From: Paludibacteraceae bacterium
Lineage (GTDB): Bacteria > Bacteroidota > Bacteroidia > Bacteroidales > Paludibacteraceae
Assembly (NCBI GenBank): GCA_024399535.1
Contig: JAKSNU010000008.1
Span: forward strand, 1 to 44,138
DNA length: 44,138 nt
Reading direction: 5' to 3'
Each line of letters opens with the position of its first letter. Within the stretch, counting starts at the first letter, position 1. The notes under the pieces were generated by a model, which worked only from the letters and a program-made list of their open reading frames with translations, was not told where the DNA came from and did no database searches. A program made the translations under genes and the position numbers. Shown one piece after another: positions 1 through 8,039 of this stretch.

Positions 1-107
1 TCAGATTCCATCTCGCAATGGACACCCTTGCCTTCGGCTGTAGCCTTCCCACTGTCAGGGCGGCTGGGGGACTTGCACCCGTTAGAATACGTTCGTGCTG
101 GGCGAAC
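1..107 (-). mobile_element. Group II intron, 5' end (class IIC-like), runs out of the window
   Basis: Read on the minus strand from 107 leftwards, the sequence starts GTTCGCCCAGC and continues with GGGTGCAAGTCCC and then GCAAGGGTGTCC and ATGGAATCTGA. These blocks have the same order and near-identical wording as domain I of bacterial class IIC introns as I remember the Oceanobacillus iheyensis intron. The start GTTCG is a variant of the usual GTGYG. Only the 5' part of the ribozyme is in the window; any intron-encoded reverse transcriptase would lie to the left. The intron begins 4 bases after a strong hairpin, which is the known target preference of class IIC introns. The plus strand is open through this stretch, but that is an antisense reading and not a gene. 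Confidence 0.8.
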
Positions 108-111
108 TAAT

Positions 112-147
112 AAGGGAGTCCGCGGAACAATGTCCGTGGACTCCCTT
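112..147 (-). terminator. Hairpin terminator behind the DUF3987 gene
   Basis: There is a 14-bp stem (112-125 with 134-147, one G-T wobble) around an 8-base loop. It lies 20 bases past the stop of the minus-strand DUF3987 gene. The U-tract is weak (CTTATTA) and is cut by the start of the group II intron at 107. The hairpin therefore serves both as the gene's likely terminator and as the probable landing site of the intron. Confidence 0.75.
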
Positions 148-167
148 TAAACAAATCAAACAGGCTC

Positions 168-1460
168 TTATGCACAGGCTCTGGTCTGTGTATATAAACC
201 AGTTGATTCGCTGTAGGTGATGTACTTCCTGCAAGCCCAGACCCTCAGTATTGAGCTGCAATCCTCCGACATGCCGACATTCAGACGAAGGTTAACAAGA
301 TCCTGCTTGGTGAAATTCACCGGCAGGTAGGCGAGAAGATTTACAGGTCCACGACGTGACGTAAAATTCTCCTTGGATTGTGCAAGAGCAATCTGACGCC
401 CGAAGAAATGACATTTACATGCCATGTCGTAGTCCAACGACCACTCGCAGAACTGGTCAATCGCGTCATCCCACTTGCATCCGTTGGCGATGTAGAGCAC
501 CATAGCCTTCATGTAGGCGATGGTGACTGCACGAGATGCAAGCTCCTCATAGACCATGTCGTCACACTTGTAGCTGATTTCCATACACTTGGCATGCAGG
601 CGCTGCGCCATGCGGAACGCCTCGTCACAATGAATGTGGCCGTGGGTGTTCTCAAGGTTGTCAAGGTAAGGCTTCAGACTGTCGGCAAACGACTGGTCGT
701 AGGGCTGATAGTGGAACTCTGCGCCACGCTCACGGACGATTGTGCAGATGTTGACACGGGAGAGCGTGCCGTCAACCAGTCGGCTGCGGAAAAATTCCAG
801 GCCCTTCTGGATGGTGGCAGAGGCGTTCCAGTTCCAACGTACTGGCACACGGTCGGTTACCGCACGGAGGCTCACTCGCTCCTGTCCATACTCGGCATTG
901 TCGAAGCCCAGGCGGATAATCTTGCCGACATCCTTTGTGCCAGAGGTGCGGAGGTTGTTCAGAAGCTCAAGCTCGTCCATCTTGGTGTAGATGTAACGGC
1001 CTTTGGCATCTGCCAGACGGCGCACGAAGGCAGCATTGGTCATGTCGTCGCAGAGAATCTGGATTACAAGGTCGTCAGGGCGTTCGGGCTTCTCCTGACG
1101 CGAACTGCAAGAGTTCACGGCAGCAAGCCAAGCCTTCTCGCGAAGACGGTTGACCTTGTCACGCTGTTCGACACGCTCAAGAATGAACTTGATAGGAGCG
1201 TTAACGGCAGACTTGCCGGAAGACTGCTTCGCCATCAGCACGCACATGAAAGTCGGTTCCTTATCCGTAGAGCCGTCGATAAGGTCGAACCTCACGTCGG
1301 ACACAAGAGTGCCAAGCGCAGGAAAGACCGCATTAGCCACGGCTGGACGGCAAGATTCAGGAACGTTCTTCGTCAGCAAAGCGATGAGCGAAGGAAGATT
1401 AGCGGGCATCAATGGAAAATTCACAGTTGACTCCGCATTCAAACCACTGGGTTTGTTCAT
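168..1460 (-). CDS. DUF3987 domain P-loop protein (mobile-element primase/helicase-like)
   Basis: This 430-residue protein has the DUF3987 layout: an N-terminal stretch around FPLMPANLPSLI, then a P-loop AKQSSGKS at residues 77-84, which fits the [AG]xxxxGK[ST] Walker A pattern. DUF3987 proteins are common on Bacteroidota mobile elements and prophages and are thought to be NTPases related to replication helicases or primases; the exact activity is not established. No signal peptide or membrane segment is visible. The start ATG at 1460 follows a leader of about 100 bases from a good promoter (1567-1596). The promoter is preceded by the GTTACAG repeat cluster, and the gene is followed by a terminator and a group II intron, so the setting is that of an integrated element or its remnant. 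No integrase or Rep gene is visible. Confidence 0.75.
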   Translation of the reverse strand: MNKPSGLNAESTVNFPLMPANLPSLIALLTKNVPESCRPAVANAVFPALGTLVSDVRFDLIDGSTDKEPTFMCVLMAKQSSGKSAVNAPIKFILERVEQRDKVNRLREKAWLAAVNSCSSRQEKPERPDDLVIQILCDDMTNAAFVRRLADAKGRYIYTKMDELELLNNLRTSGTKDVGKIIRLGFDNAEYGQERVSLRAVTDRVPVRWNWNASATIQKGLEFFRSRLVDGTLSRVNICTIVRERGAEFHYQPYDQSFADSLKPYLDNLENTHGHIHCDEAFRMAQRLHAKCMEISYKCDDMVYEELASRAVTIAYMKAMVLYIANGCKWDDAIDQFCEWSLDYDMACKCHFFGRQIALAQSKENFTSRRGPVNLLAYLPVNFTKQDLVNLRLNVGMSEDCSSILRVWACRKYITYSESTGLYTQTRACA

Positions 1461-1566
1461 AATAAAAATGGTTAGTTTGAAAAAAGGTTAATAAACTCGA
1501 TAAACCTATTCCAAGTCACACCTTAAACGAGTTATGGCATAGACCTAAGACAAGATTTATCGAATG

Positions 1567-1596
1567 CAAAGATACGGAATATTTTTGACATGGCAA
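1567..1596 (-). promoter_or_regulatory. Bacteroidota promoter for the DUF3987 gene
   Basis: On the minus strand TTG (1594-1596) is followed by exactly 19 bases and then TATCTTTG (1567-1574), a good match to TTG-N19-TAnnTTTG. The expected transcript has a leader of about 100 bases. That leader contains a perfect 8-bp inverted repeat, TCGATAAA (1497-1504) with TTTATCGA (1556-1563). Confidence 0.65.
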
Positions 1597-1609
1597 TGCA
1601 AATATAAAA

Positions 1610-1860
1610 CTGTAACGCTTTTTCTGAAATTAGCATGTTATACATCTATGAATTAACACATTACAACCGTTACAGTTTCTGAAAACAACTGTAACAAACT
1701 GTAACAACTGTAACAAAACAGCAAGAAACTGTAACGGCGCCAAACCTAAGACTTCCAATACGTTACGCAATCAGCGTTACAGTTTCAAAAATAACTGTAA
1801 CGTCACTAAATCGCACGTTTACAATACGTTAATAGCAAAATTACAGTTTTTCCGTTACAG
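1610..1860. repeat. Iteron-like cluster of CTGTAAC/GTTACAG repeats
   Basis: Six CTGTAAC copies (1610, 1689, 1699, 1708, 1729, 1795) and three inverted GTTACAG copies (1669, 1776, 1854) lie within 250 bp, with a degenerate ATTACAG near 1841. Four direct copies at 1689-1735 are closely spaced. Two copies form matched palindromes GTTACAGTT-N8/9-AACTGTAAC at 1669-1695 and 1776-1801. Repeats of this kind next to a replication-type ATPase suggest an origin with iterons or a multi-site operator. The function is inferred from arrangement only. Confidence 0.7.
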
Positions 1861-2370
1861 TTTCAAAACGCGCATTGACACATACCCATAAATACACAAG
1901 CAAAGCATCAAGTCTGTCAATACAAGTTTACAAATATGCTGAATGGCTATCGAAAGGCTGTCGATCCTTCGCTATGCCTCCGTTGATCCTCCGTAGTGAA
2001 CTCGATTCTCGTCCGTTTCAGAACGGAGAAGATTCGAGTTCAATTCGAGTTCACTATAGACTCATAGCAAAGTTAGAACAGACTTATTGTGATTTTTATT
2101 TAGTGTTACTTACCATCATCATTAGTCAAAAAAAGGTTGTAAACAAGAAATCTCAGTATAGGGACAATGCATTGACATCAGACGTTCGCATTCCTGACGT
2201 TGTTGTTCGATGGTTGTTAAGCATAGTTTATGAGATTATTAAGGCCAAAAATCATCCGCACTTTGATAGTTGTATTGCGGAAAATAGTATGTTTTATCCG
2301 CAGTATGAAGTTTCAAACAACGAAAACGGACTGCCTTTTTTCGAAAAAAAACGTAACCCGATAAGGAGCC
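1861..2370. other. Non-coding stretch with an imperfect long hairpin
   Basis: No convincing gene is visible here. An open frame at 1875-2390 has poor protein character and no promoter. The main structure is an inverted repeat, 1998-2017 against 2022-2041 (17 of 20 positions pair, 4-base loop). It is followed by a second copy of the right-arm core ATTCGAGTTCACTA at about 2042-2056. The rest looks featureless apart from a CCTTTTTTCGAAAAAA palindrome near 2335-2352, which may help end the minus-strand transcript from 2371. Confidence 0.5.
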
Positions 2371-2799
2371 TCACTTCACGTCCTCAATGAAGTCAATTTC
2401 CATCCACTTCAGCAGCTCCTCGGTATAGGATTTGAGGAGACCTTTGTAGTAGGTCACGTCATCATGGTTGGATTTCGTAAGTTTTTCCCAAAGGGTGATA
2501 ATCTTGGCATCATGGTAGGCTGCTTCGAGCTGCTGACGGTCGTCTTCGGTGAATGTAACCGAAAGATGGTGTTTGTCGAGGATAGCGTCAAGGTTCTTGT
2601 CAGGTGCCACTTCGGCAAGCAGTTCGCCAAGGAACGAACGATATTCAGCCTCGACCTTGGCTGGAAGTTCCATAGAGTAACGACTCTCGTCAATGACCTC
2701 TGGTTGGAGGTGGGCAGCTTCGTACACGAGATTGCCGAAATATTTATCAATCAGCTCCTCACGTTTGCTATCGCATCTTGTTTGTATAGTATCTTTCAT
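2371..2799 (-). CDS. Hypothetical protein, small charged, last gene of the holB unit
   Basis: This 142-residue protein is soluble and rich in acidic and basic residues (for example ELLAEVAPDKNLDAILDK), with no signal peptide, membrane segment or cysteine motif that I recognise. Predicted character is mostly helical. It starts at an ATG 18 bases after the sdaA stop, so it is probably co-transcribed with sdaA and the umuDC genes. I do not recognise the family and assign no function. Confidence 0.6.
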   Translation of the reverse strand: MKDTIQTRCDSKREELIDKYFGNLVYEAAHLQPEVIDESRYSMELPAKVEAEYRSFLGELLAEVAPDKNLDAILDKHHLSVTFTEDDRQQLEAAYHDAKIITLWEKLTKSNHDDVTYYKGLLKSYTEELLKWMEIDFIEDVK

Positions 2800-2817
2800 A
2801 ATCTTAAAACAAAAATT

Positions 2818-4020
2818 CTATTTCAGTTTTGCAAGGCCTCCTTCGGCTGTCTCGCGATAGAGAGAAGGGAGGTCGTGACCTGTCTCCTTCATAACCTTAA
2901 CCACCCTATCGAACGACACACGGTGAGTGCCATCGGAGAGCATGGAGTAGAAATTAACATCGAAAGCACGAGCTGCAGCTATAGCGTTACGCTCGATGCA
3001 AGGAATCTGGACAAGTCCGCACATAGGGTCGCAGGTGAGCCCAAGATGATGTTCAAGACCCATTTCGGCTGAGTACTCTATCTGACGCAATGTACCGCCA
3101 AAGAGCTGATTGGCAGCAGCTGCAGCCATGGCACATGCCACGCCGACCTCGCCCTGACAACCAACTTCGGCTCCTGAAATCGAAGCATTTGTCCGTACTA
3201 CATTGGCAAAAAGTCCAGCCGTAGCAAGTGCACGCAAGATACGTTCGCGCGAGAACTTACGCGACTGCTGCAGATGATAGAGCACTGCTGGTAGTACTGC
3301 CGACGATCCGCATGTAGGGGCAGTGGCTACTATGCCACCTGCTGCATTCTCCTCGGCTGTAGCAAGCGCATAAGCATAAATCTTAGCTCGCGACGAGAGG
3401 TTACCGACATAGGAATCAGCCTTGACATAATATTTAGTCGCTTTACGCGCAACCTTCAGTTCGCCAGGAAGCACCCCTTCAGTCTCAAGTCCCCGATGAA
3501 TGGCAGCACACATTGTATCCCAAACATTTGAAAGATGATCCCAAATGGCAGGTCCTTCGGTCATCTCGACATATTCCCAGAAGGTTCGTCCCTCGCGATA
3601 ACCCCACTCGACAATGTCGGAGATATGTTTCATCTCGTAGAGATGGTTTTTCTCGCTGTCGTCCATTCCATCCCAATAGAGAGCACCGCCACCTACACTA
3701 TAGACCTCCCAATCGCTCAGTTTCGAGCCATCACGCCCGAATGCCTCAAAGCGCATTCCGTTGGGATGACATTGCAAAGTTTGCTCAGGACACCATATTA
3801 TGTTAGCAGTGCAACGAGGAGAGAGGACTTCGAGAATAGCTTGGTCGGTGAGGTGTCCACGACCAGTCGAAGCAAGTGAGCCATAAAGAGTTGCATCAAT
3901 GTGCGAAAGTTCCATCCCTTCAACCCGCTCAAGAAATCGCTGGGCAGCAAAACGAGGACCCATGGTATGTGATGACGAGGGTCCCTTGCCTATCTTAAAT
4001 ATCGTTTTGATTGTTTCCAT
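2818..4020 (-). CDS. sdaA: L-serine ammonia-lyase, iron-sulfur, single-chain
   Basis: This enzyme deaminates L-serine to pyruvate and ammonia using a [4Fe-4S] cluster. The 400-residue length is that of the single-chain type in which the beta and alpha parts are fused. The N-terminal signature KGPSSSHTMGP is at about residues 13-23. The alpha part has APTCGSSAVLP and the cysteine-rich CDPMCGLVQIPC near residues 329-340, plausible cluster ligands. The ATG at 4020 overlaps the umuC stop by one base (TAATG), indicating translational coupling to umuC. A serine catabolic gene directly behind an SOS polymerase pair is an unusual partner, and the reason is not evident from the sequence. Confidence 0.93.
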   Translation of the reverse strand: METIKTIFKIGKGPSSSHTMGPRFAAQRFLERVEGMELSHIDATLYGSLASTGRGHLTDQAILEVLSPRCTANIIWCPEQTLQCHPNGMRFEAFGRDGSKLSDWEVYSVGGGALYWDGMDDSEKNHLYEMKHISDIVEWGYREGRTFWEYVEMTEGPAIWDHLSNVWDTMCAAIHRGLETEGVLPGELKVARKATKYYVKADSYVGNLSSRAKIYAYALATAEENAAGGIVATAPTCGSSAVLPAVLYHLQQSRKFSRERILRALATAGLFANVVRTNASISGAEVGCQGEVGVACAMAAAAANQLFGGTLRQIEYSAEMGLEHHLGLTCDPMCGLVQIPCIERNAIAAARAFDVNFYSMLSDGTHRVSFDRVVKVMKETGHDLPSLYRETAEGGLAKLK

Positions 4021-5285
4021 TATACTTTTATTGTCATTATTTCATCTAAAGATGTGGTGTAGCGAGGACTGAGGTGTTCGAGACGAAAATTATCCTTGCG
4101 CACTTCAGCAGACGACTGTACTGCATAACGCAAACGGTTTCTGCCGAACTTATGGTTCACAGCATCGAACGCCACCTGAATGCGTCCATCACGTTCGCGG
4201 TCACGCTCGTCGAAAAACGAGCGTTGAACGACATTGCCATTTGATATCTGCGAGAGTATTATACCTGCCCGCTTGTATGGAACACCATAGCGATACTCCC
4301 GACGAAAGGCAGTTAGCATATATTCGAGCATCTCCTGCACATTAGAGGTGGGTTGCGGCAGACTGACGAGCGACGAGAGATAGTGACCAGGAGTGTCAGT
4401 CCTGAAACGGGAAGACATGGCAAAAATCGTCATCTGTTGACAGACAGAGCGTTGGCGGCGCAACTTCTCGCAACACGAGACAAGGAAATCAGCCAACATG
4501 CTTTCAATCACACGACGGTCGGTAATACCACTCGCAAAGGTACGCGAGACTGTTATAGATTTTTTCTCGGGAAGGTCGGAAAGCTCAATACAATCAACCC
4601 CACGCAACTCCTGCCATGTTGCAATTCCAGGACGCGAAAAGAGATTGGAGACCCACTGCTCGTCGTGATTGGCAAGGTCAAGGGCAGTACGCACACCCGC
4701 CATTTGCATCTTGTTGAAATTCTTTCTGCCAATGCCCCAAACATCCTCAATAGGGAAAAGCGAAAGAGCCTTCACCCTCTGTTCGTCAGTCAGAATAGAA
4801 CATGCACCATTATATCCAGTATGTTTTTTTGCAAACTTCGATGCAACCTTAGCCAGAGTCTTCGTATGCGCTATACCTATCGAGACAGGAACACCAATAC
4901 CAGAACGTATCTCACGGACAATGCGTTCGCAATAGGGTTTGCATTCATCAGGGTTCAAATGGTCAAGACGGAGAAAAGCTTCATCGATTGAATATTGCTG
5001 CAAAGATTCGGTATGGCGGCTGAGAAGAGACATAATACGCGACGAGATGTCGCCATAGAGCGAGAAATTGGTCGAAAAGCAGGTGATATGTTCACGTTCG
5101 ATGATGTCGCGAATGCGAAACAGAGGAGTACCCATACCTATGCCGAGAGCCTTCACCTCGTTGGAACGAGCGATGACACAACCATCGTTGCCCGACATCA
5201 CAAGAACAGGTTTCCCCTCCAAGTCAGGACGGAAAACACGCTCGCACGATACAAAGAAATTATTGCAATCGACTAATGCGTACAT
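4020..5285 (-). CDS. umuC: DNA polymerase V catalytic subunit, Y-family
   Basis: This is a translesion polymerase that copies past damaged bases with UmuD'. The 421-residue length matches UmuC. The palm begins [16 protein letters not shown], with the metal-binding Asp6, and the second catalytic motif YSIDEAFL lies near residues 97-104. The little-finger and C-terminal UmuC-type region follow (FFDERDRERDGR, residues 360-371 or so). It overlaps umuD by 13 bases and touches sdaA, so all three are translated from one message. No LexA-type box is obvious in front of it. Confidence 0.93.
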   Translation of the reverse strand: MYALVDCNNFFVSCERVFRPDLEGKPVLVMSGNDGCVIARSNEVKALGIGMGTPLFRIRDIIEREHITCFSTNFSLYGDISSRIMSLLSRHTESLQQYSIDEAFLRLDHLNPDECKPYCERIVREIRSGIGVPVSIGIAHTKTLAKVASKFAKKHTGYNGACSILTDEQRVKALSLFPIEDVWGIGRKNFNKMQMAGVRTALDLANHDEQWVSNLFSRPGIATWQELRGVDCIELSDLPEKKSITVSRTFASGITDRRVIESMLADFLVSCCEKLRRQRSVCQQMTIFAMSSRFRTDTPGHYLSSLVSLPQPTSNVQEMLEYMLTAFRREYRYGVPYKRAGIILSQISNGNVVQRSFFDERDRERDGRIQVAFDAVNHKFGRNRLRYAVQSSAEVRKDNFRLEHLSPRYTTSLDEIMTIKV

Positions 5286-5707
5286 ACACGATGGACATTA
5301 TAAGTCACGACACCCCATACGACAAAAGCATTTTCGGCAGAGACGTGAAACGGTTTGAACATATCATTGTGAGGAACGAGCCATGCTCCATTGCCTGAAG
5401 GGTCAAGACGATATTCCTTCAACGTAAACTCACCATCAATCGAAGCAACAACGAAATCGCCATTGCGAGGTTCGATACTTCGGTCGATAACCAAGATATC
5501 GTGGTCGAAAATCCCTGCATCAACCATAGAATCGCCAGACACTCGCGCATAGAAAGTAGTTTCGGGATGAGCGTTCATCTCGCGCACAAGGTCTATACGC
5601 TCGCCAGCATAATCGGCAGCGGGAGAAGGAAAACCAGCATGCAAGCCATCGGCAAGATCGAGTTCAAGTCCTTCAGGTTCAGCATTTGTGATATCAGAGA
5701 TTTTCAA
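5273..5707 (-). CDS. umuD: UmuD, self-cleaving S24 protease partner of UmuC
   Basis: UmuD cuts itself when RecA filaments form, giving UmuD' for polymerase V. I start it at TTG 5707, since a stop codon lies four codons upstream in frame and no ATG is available near the N-terminus. With this start the cleavage pair Ala24-Gly25 ([11 protein letters not shown]), nucleophile Ser60 (GDSMVDAG) and Lys97 (GEFTLKEY) fall at the same numbers as in the E. coli protein, which supports the start strongly. The TTG overlaps the trmB stop (TTGA). The protein is 144 residues, close to the usual 139. Confidence 0.92.
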   Translation of the reverse strand: MKISDITNAEPEGLELDLADGLHAGFPSPAADYAGERIDLVREMNAHPETTFYARVSGDSMVDAGIFDHDILVIDRSIEPRNGDFVVASIDGEFTLKEYRLDPSGNGAWLVPHNDMFKPFHVSAENAFVVWGVVTYNVHRVCTH

Positions 5708-6450
5708 ATCTGCGTCTTAATAGTATAATCATCTTTTTCGATTTCGACATCTGGTTCGACCAATTGCGAGTCGTGAGGAAGGCGGAAACGAATGAATTTG
5801 ATAGTCTTTCCCATCGAACGCCAATGCTGCTCGTAGAAGGTCTGTATTTCGGTCAGCGAACGCTCGGAATCACCGAGATTCATAGAATAGAGGTCAGGAG
5901 TCATCATGTCAACAGGCAATCCGCTCGTTTCAGCCATCAGACAAGTATATGTATATAGGAAATTGCTATCAGTCTTGAGGCTGATACGACCATTGTCGCG
6001 AAGAATCTTTTTGTAGAGGTTCATAAAGAAAGTCGAAGTGAGACGCTTGTTGACCTTTTTCATCTGAGGGTCGGCAAAAGTAATCCATATCTCGTCAACT
6101 TCGTTCTCAGCAAAGAAATAAGGGATAGCCTCAATAGCAGTACGCAGGAAGGCACAATTGCTGAGACCTGCGCTATGAGCCTCGGTAGCACCAGTCCACA
6201 TACGGGCACCCTTGATATCGACACCTATGAAGTTACAATCAGGGAAACGGCGAGCAAGGCCCACAGCATATTCGCCCTTGCCACAGCCGAGCTCGAGTAC
6301 AATCGGATTACTGTTTCCGAAATAGCGTTCACACCAATTCCCACGCATCTCGAAACGAGCTCCATGGTTCAGGATATCGTTGTAGGAGAGTTGGAAGACG
6401 TTAGGCAACACCTCCATATCGGCAAACTTACGAAGCTTATTTTTCCCCAT
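5704..6450 (-). CDS. trmB: tRNA (guanine-46-N7)-methyltransferase
   Basis: TrmB makes m7G46 in the variable loop of tRNAs using S-adenosylmethionine. The SAM-binding motif [12 protein letters not shown] lies near residues 51-62, followed by [13 protein letters not shown]. The TrmB-specific [13 protein letters not shown] near residues 125-137 corresponds to the FPDPWPKxRHxKRR motif. Length (248) fits the family. The start overlaps gldH by 14 bases and the end overlaps the umuD start, so it sits inside the long minus-strand unit. Confidence 0.92.
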   Translation of the reverse strand: MGKNKLRKFADMEVLPNVFQLSYNDILNHGARFEMRGNWCERYFGNSNPIVLELGCGKGEYAVGLARRFPDCNFIGVDIKGARMWTGATEAHSAGLSNCAFLRTAIEAIPYFFAENEVDEIWITFADPQMKKVNKRLTSTFFMNLYKKILRDNGRISLKTDSNFLYTYTCLMAETSGLPVDMMTPDLYSMNLGDSERSLTEIQTFYEQHWRSMGKTIKFIRFRLPHDSQLVEPDVEIEKDDYTIKTQI

Positions 6451-6898
6451 TCTCGATGATTTTCAATCCTACACTATATATGCCAGGCAACGAATCTGTA
6501 CGCATTCCGTGCTGAATGTACCAAATATACTTGCCGGGCTGACTGAAATGCACAGAATCCTTGTAAAGATATGTAGCAGAATAAATCGAACCAATCCCCG
6601 AACCAATCCAATTGCCATAGTCGTCGGCAAGCATCAACTGCACAGTATCATTACGGAAAGACATGTCAGGAGCAACCTTCTTCATGAAAAGCCAAAGATT
6701 TTGGAATTGATAGTCAGAAGCATTGCGAACCTGAATGCCAATGCTATAAGTAGGGACTGTATCTTTGATTTCAAACTCGAAACGTGCAATAGAATCAGAA
6801 GTCCAGCCATCAACGTCAACATCAATGACATCCTCGTAATAAGCATTACACGAAGCAAAAAAGATTGCCACAAAAAGGAAGAATATCAAACGTTTCAT
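6437..6898 (-). CDS. gldH: Gliding-motility-type lipoprotein GldH
   Basis: GldH is an exported lipoprotein of Bacteroidota, needed for gliding in flavobacteria but also present in non-gliding Bacteroidales, where its job is unclear. The 153-residue protein has a lipoprotein signal peptide ending FFASC (Cys17). The mature part is a single beta-rich domain with the family's [18 protein letters not shown] and [12 protein letters not shown] segments. The ATG overlaps the ricT stop (ATGA). The neighbour order holB-ricT-gldH is one I associate with Bacteroidales genomes. Confidence 0.9.
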   Translation of the reverse strand: MKRLIFFLFVAIFFASCNAYYEDVIDVDVDGWTSDSIARFEFEIKDTVPTYSIGIQVRNASDYQFQNLWLFMKKVAPDMSFRNDTVQLMLADDYGNWIGSGIGSIYSATYLYKDSVHFSQPGKYIWYIQHGMRTDSLPGIYSVGLKIIENGEK

Positions 6899-8034
6899 TG
6901 CTGTTTGGAATTGTTGTTGTTCGAACGACGTTTGTGACCACTGCGCTTACGACCATTGTTGTTCATCTTATGGTCAAAACGGGTGAGACTATCCTGTCCT
7001 ACCACATTATGGTAGTCGATTGCCTTATCGGAAGAGATATTCTTTTCAATAAGCGAAATAGGCTTTTCGCCACGTCGATTCATCTCAATCACCTCGATAG
7101 CACGTTCGACCGAAATAACCTGAAGATTAGCCATTACGTCGGGCGATGAAGAGTAGGTCAGCTGACGCTTGAAGGTATCAGATTTGCAGAGATAGAAAGT
7201 TCCATCAGCCGTTTCGAGATGGATATCCTTGCGAGGAAAATTGCGTTGAGCATCGACATACATAGCAGCCTCGAAATTGACACAACATTTGATTTTAGCA
7301 CATTGTCCAGCCAACTTCAAAGGGTTGGTACTGAGGTCCTGACAACGTGCAGAGTTTGTAGAGACACTATTGAAATTGCTCATCCATGTGGTACAACAAA
7401 GTTCACGGCCACAAGGACCAATACCGCCTATACGACCAGCTTCCTGGCGAGCACCAATCTGACGCATCTCAATACGAACGGCAAACTCCTGCGCAAAAAC
7501 CTTGATGAGCTGACGGAAATCGACACGCTCGTCGGCAATGTAATAGAATATCGCCTTGCTGCCATCACCTTGGTATTCGACATCGCCAATCTTCATTGAG
7601 AGTTCCAAATCCTTAGCAATCTGGCGAGCACGAATCATTGTAGCCTGTTCTTTAGCCTTAGACTCGGCATATTTCTCCATATCAGTCTGACGTGCCTTAC
7701 GATAGACACGACGGACCTCGTAACGGTCCATATTGAGTTTAGATTTCTTGATTTGGTCAAGCACAAGACGACCCATCAGAGTCACCACACCAACGTCATG
7801 TCCAGGATTTGATTCCACAACGACAGTGTCGCCCTTTTCAATCTGAATATGATTGCTATTGATGAAATAGCCCTTTCGAGTATTCTTGAATTGCACTTCC
7901 ACCAGGTCAGTATCAAGTTTAGTCTCAGGGATATCGGCAAGCCAGTCAACGACAGGCAGTTGTTGTTTTGTATTTCCATTGAAACCCTTGGTACCAGGAT
8001 TGGAAGCATGGTTGTTCAAAGTAAATTCGTCCAT
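6895..8034 (-). CDS. ricT: PSP1 domain protein, RicT/YaaT-like
   Basis: The PSP1 C-terminal domain is evident: the signature RQIGARQEAGRIGGIGPCGR at about residues 195-214 is followed by ELCC and later KCCVNFE, the cysteines typical of YaaT/RicT. In Bacillus RicT works in an Fe-S-containing complex affecting RNA processing and sporulation; in Bacteroidota the role is not settled. This version is long (379 residues), with a C-terminal basic, asparagine-rich tail ([19 protein letters not shown]). It lies 5 bases after holB and overlaps gldH. Confidence 0.88.
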   Translation of the reverse strand: MDEFTLNNHASNPGTKGFNGNTKQQLPVVDWLADIPETKLDTDLVEVQFKNTRKGYFINSNHIQIEKGDTVVVESNPGHDVGVVTLMGRLVLDQIKKSKLNMDRYEVRRVYRKARQTDMEKYAESKAKEQATMIRARQIAKDLELSMKIGDVEYQGDGSKAIFYYIADERVDFRQLIKVFAQEFAVRIEMRQIGARQEAGRIGGIGPCGRELCCTTWMSNFNSVSTNSARCQDLSTNPLKLAGQCAKIKCCVNFEAAMYVDAQRNFPRKDIHLETADGTFYLCKSDTFKRQLTYSSSPDVMANLQVISVERAIEVIEMNRRGEKPISLIEKNISSDKAIDYHNVVGQDSLTRFDHKMNNNGRKRSGHKRRSNNNNSKQQ

Positions 8035-8039
8035 TTGAT

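Noticed and set aside
1..150. Plus-strand open frame entering from the left (PLSGRLGDLHPLEYVRAGRT)
   Set aside because: It is the antisense reading of group II intron domain I plus the terminator hairpin, not a protein gene.
378..1430. Long plus-strand open frame (350 codons) opposite the DUF3987 gene
   Set aside because: It is the antisense shadow of a well-supported gene, with no promoter and no recognisable motifs.
1875..2390. 171-codon plus-strand frame
   Set aside because: Poor protein character, spans a long hairpin and a tandem motif, overlaps the end of the minus-strand gene at 2371 and lacks a promoter.
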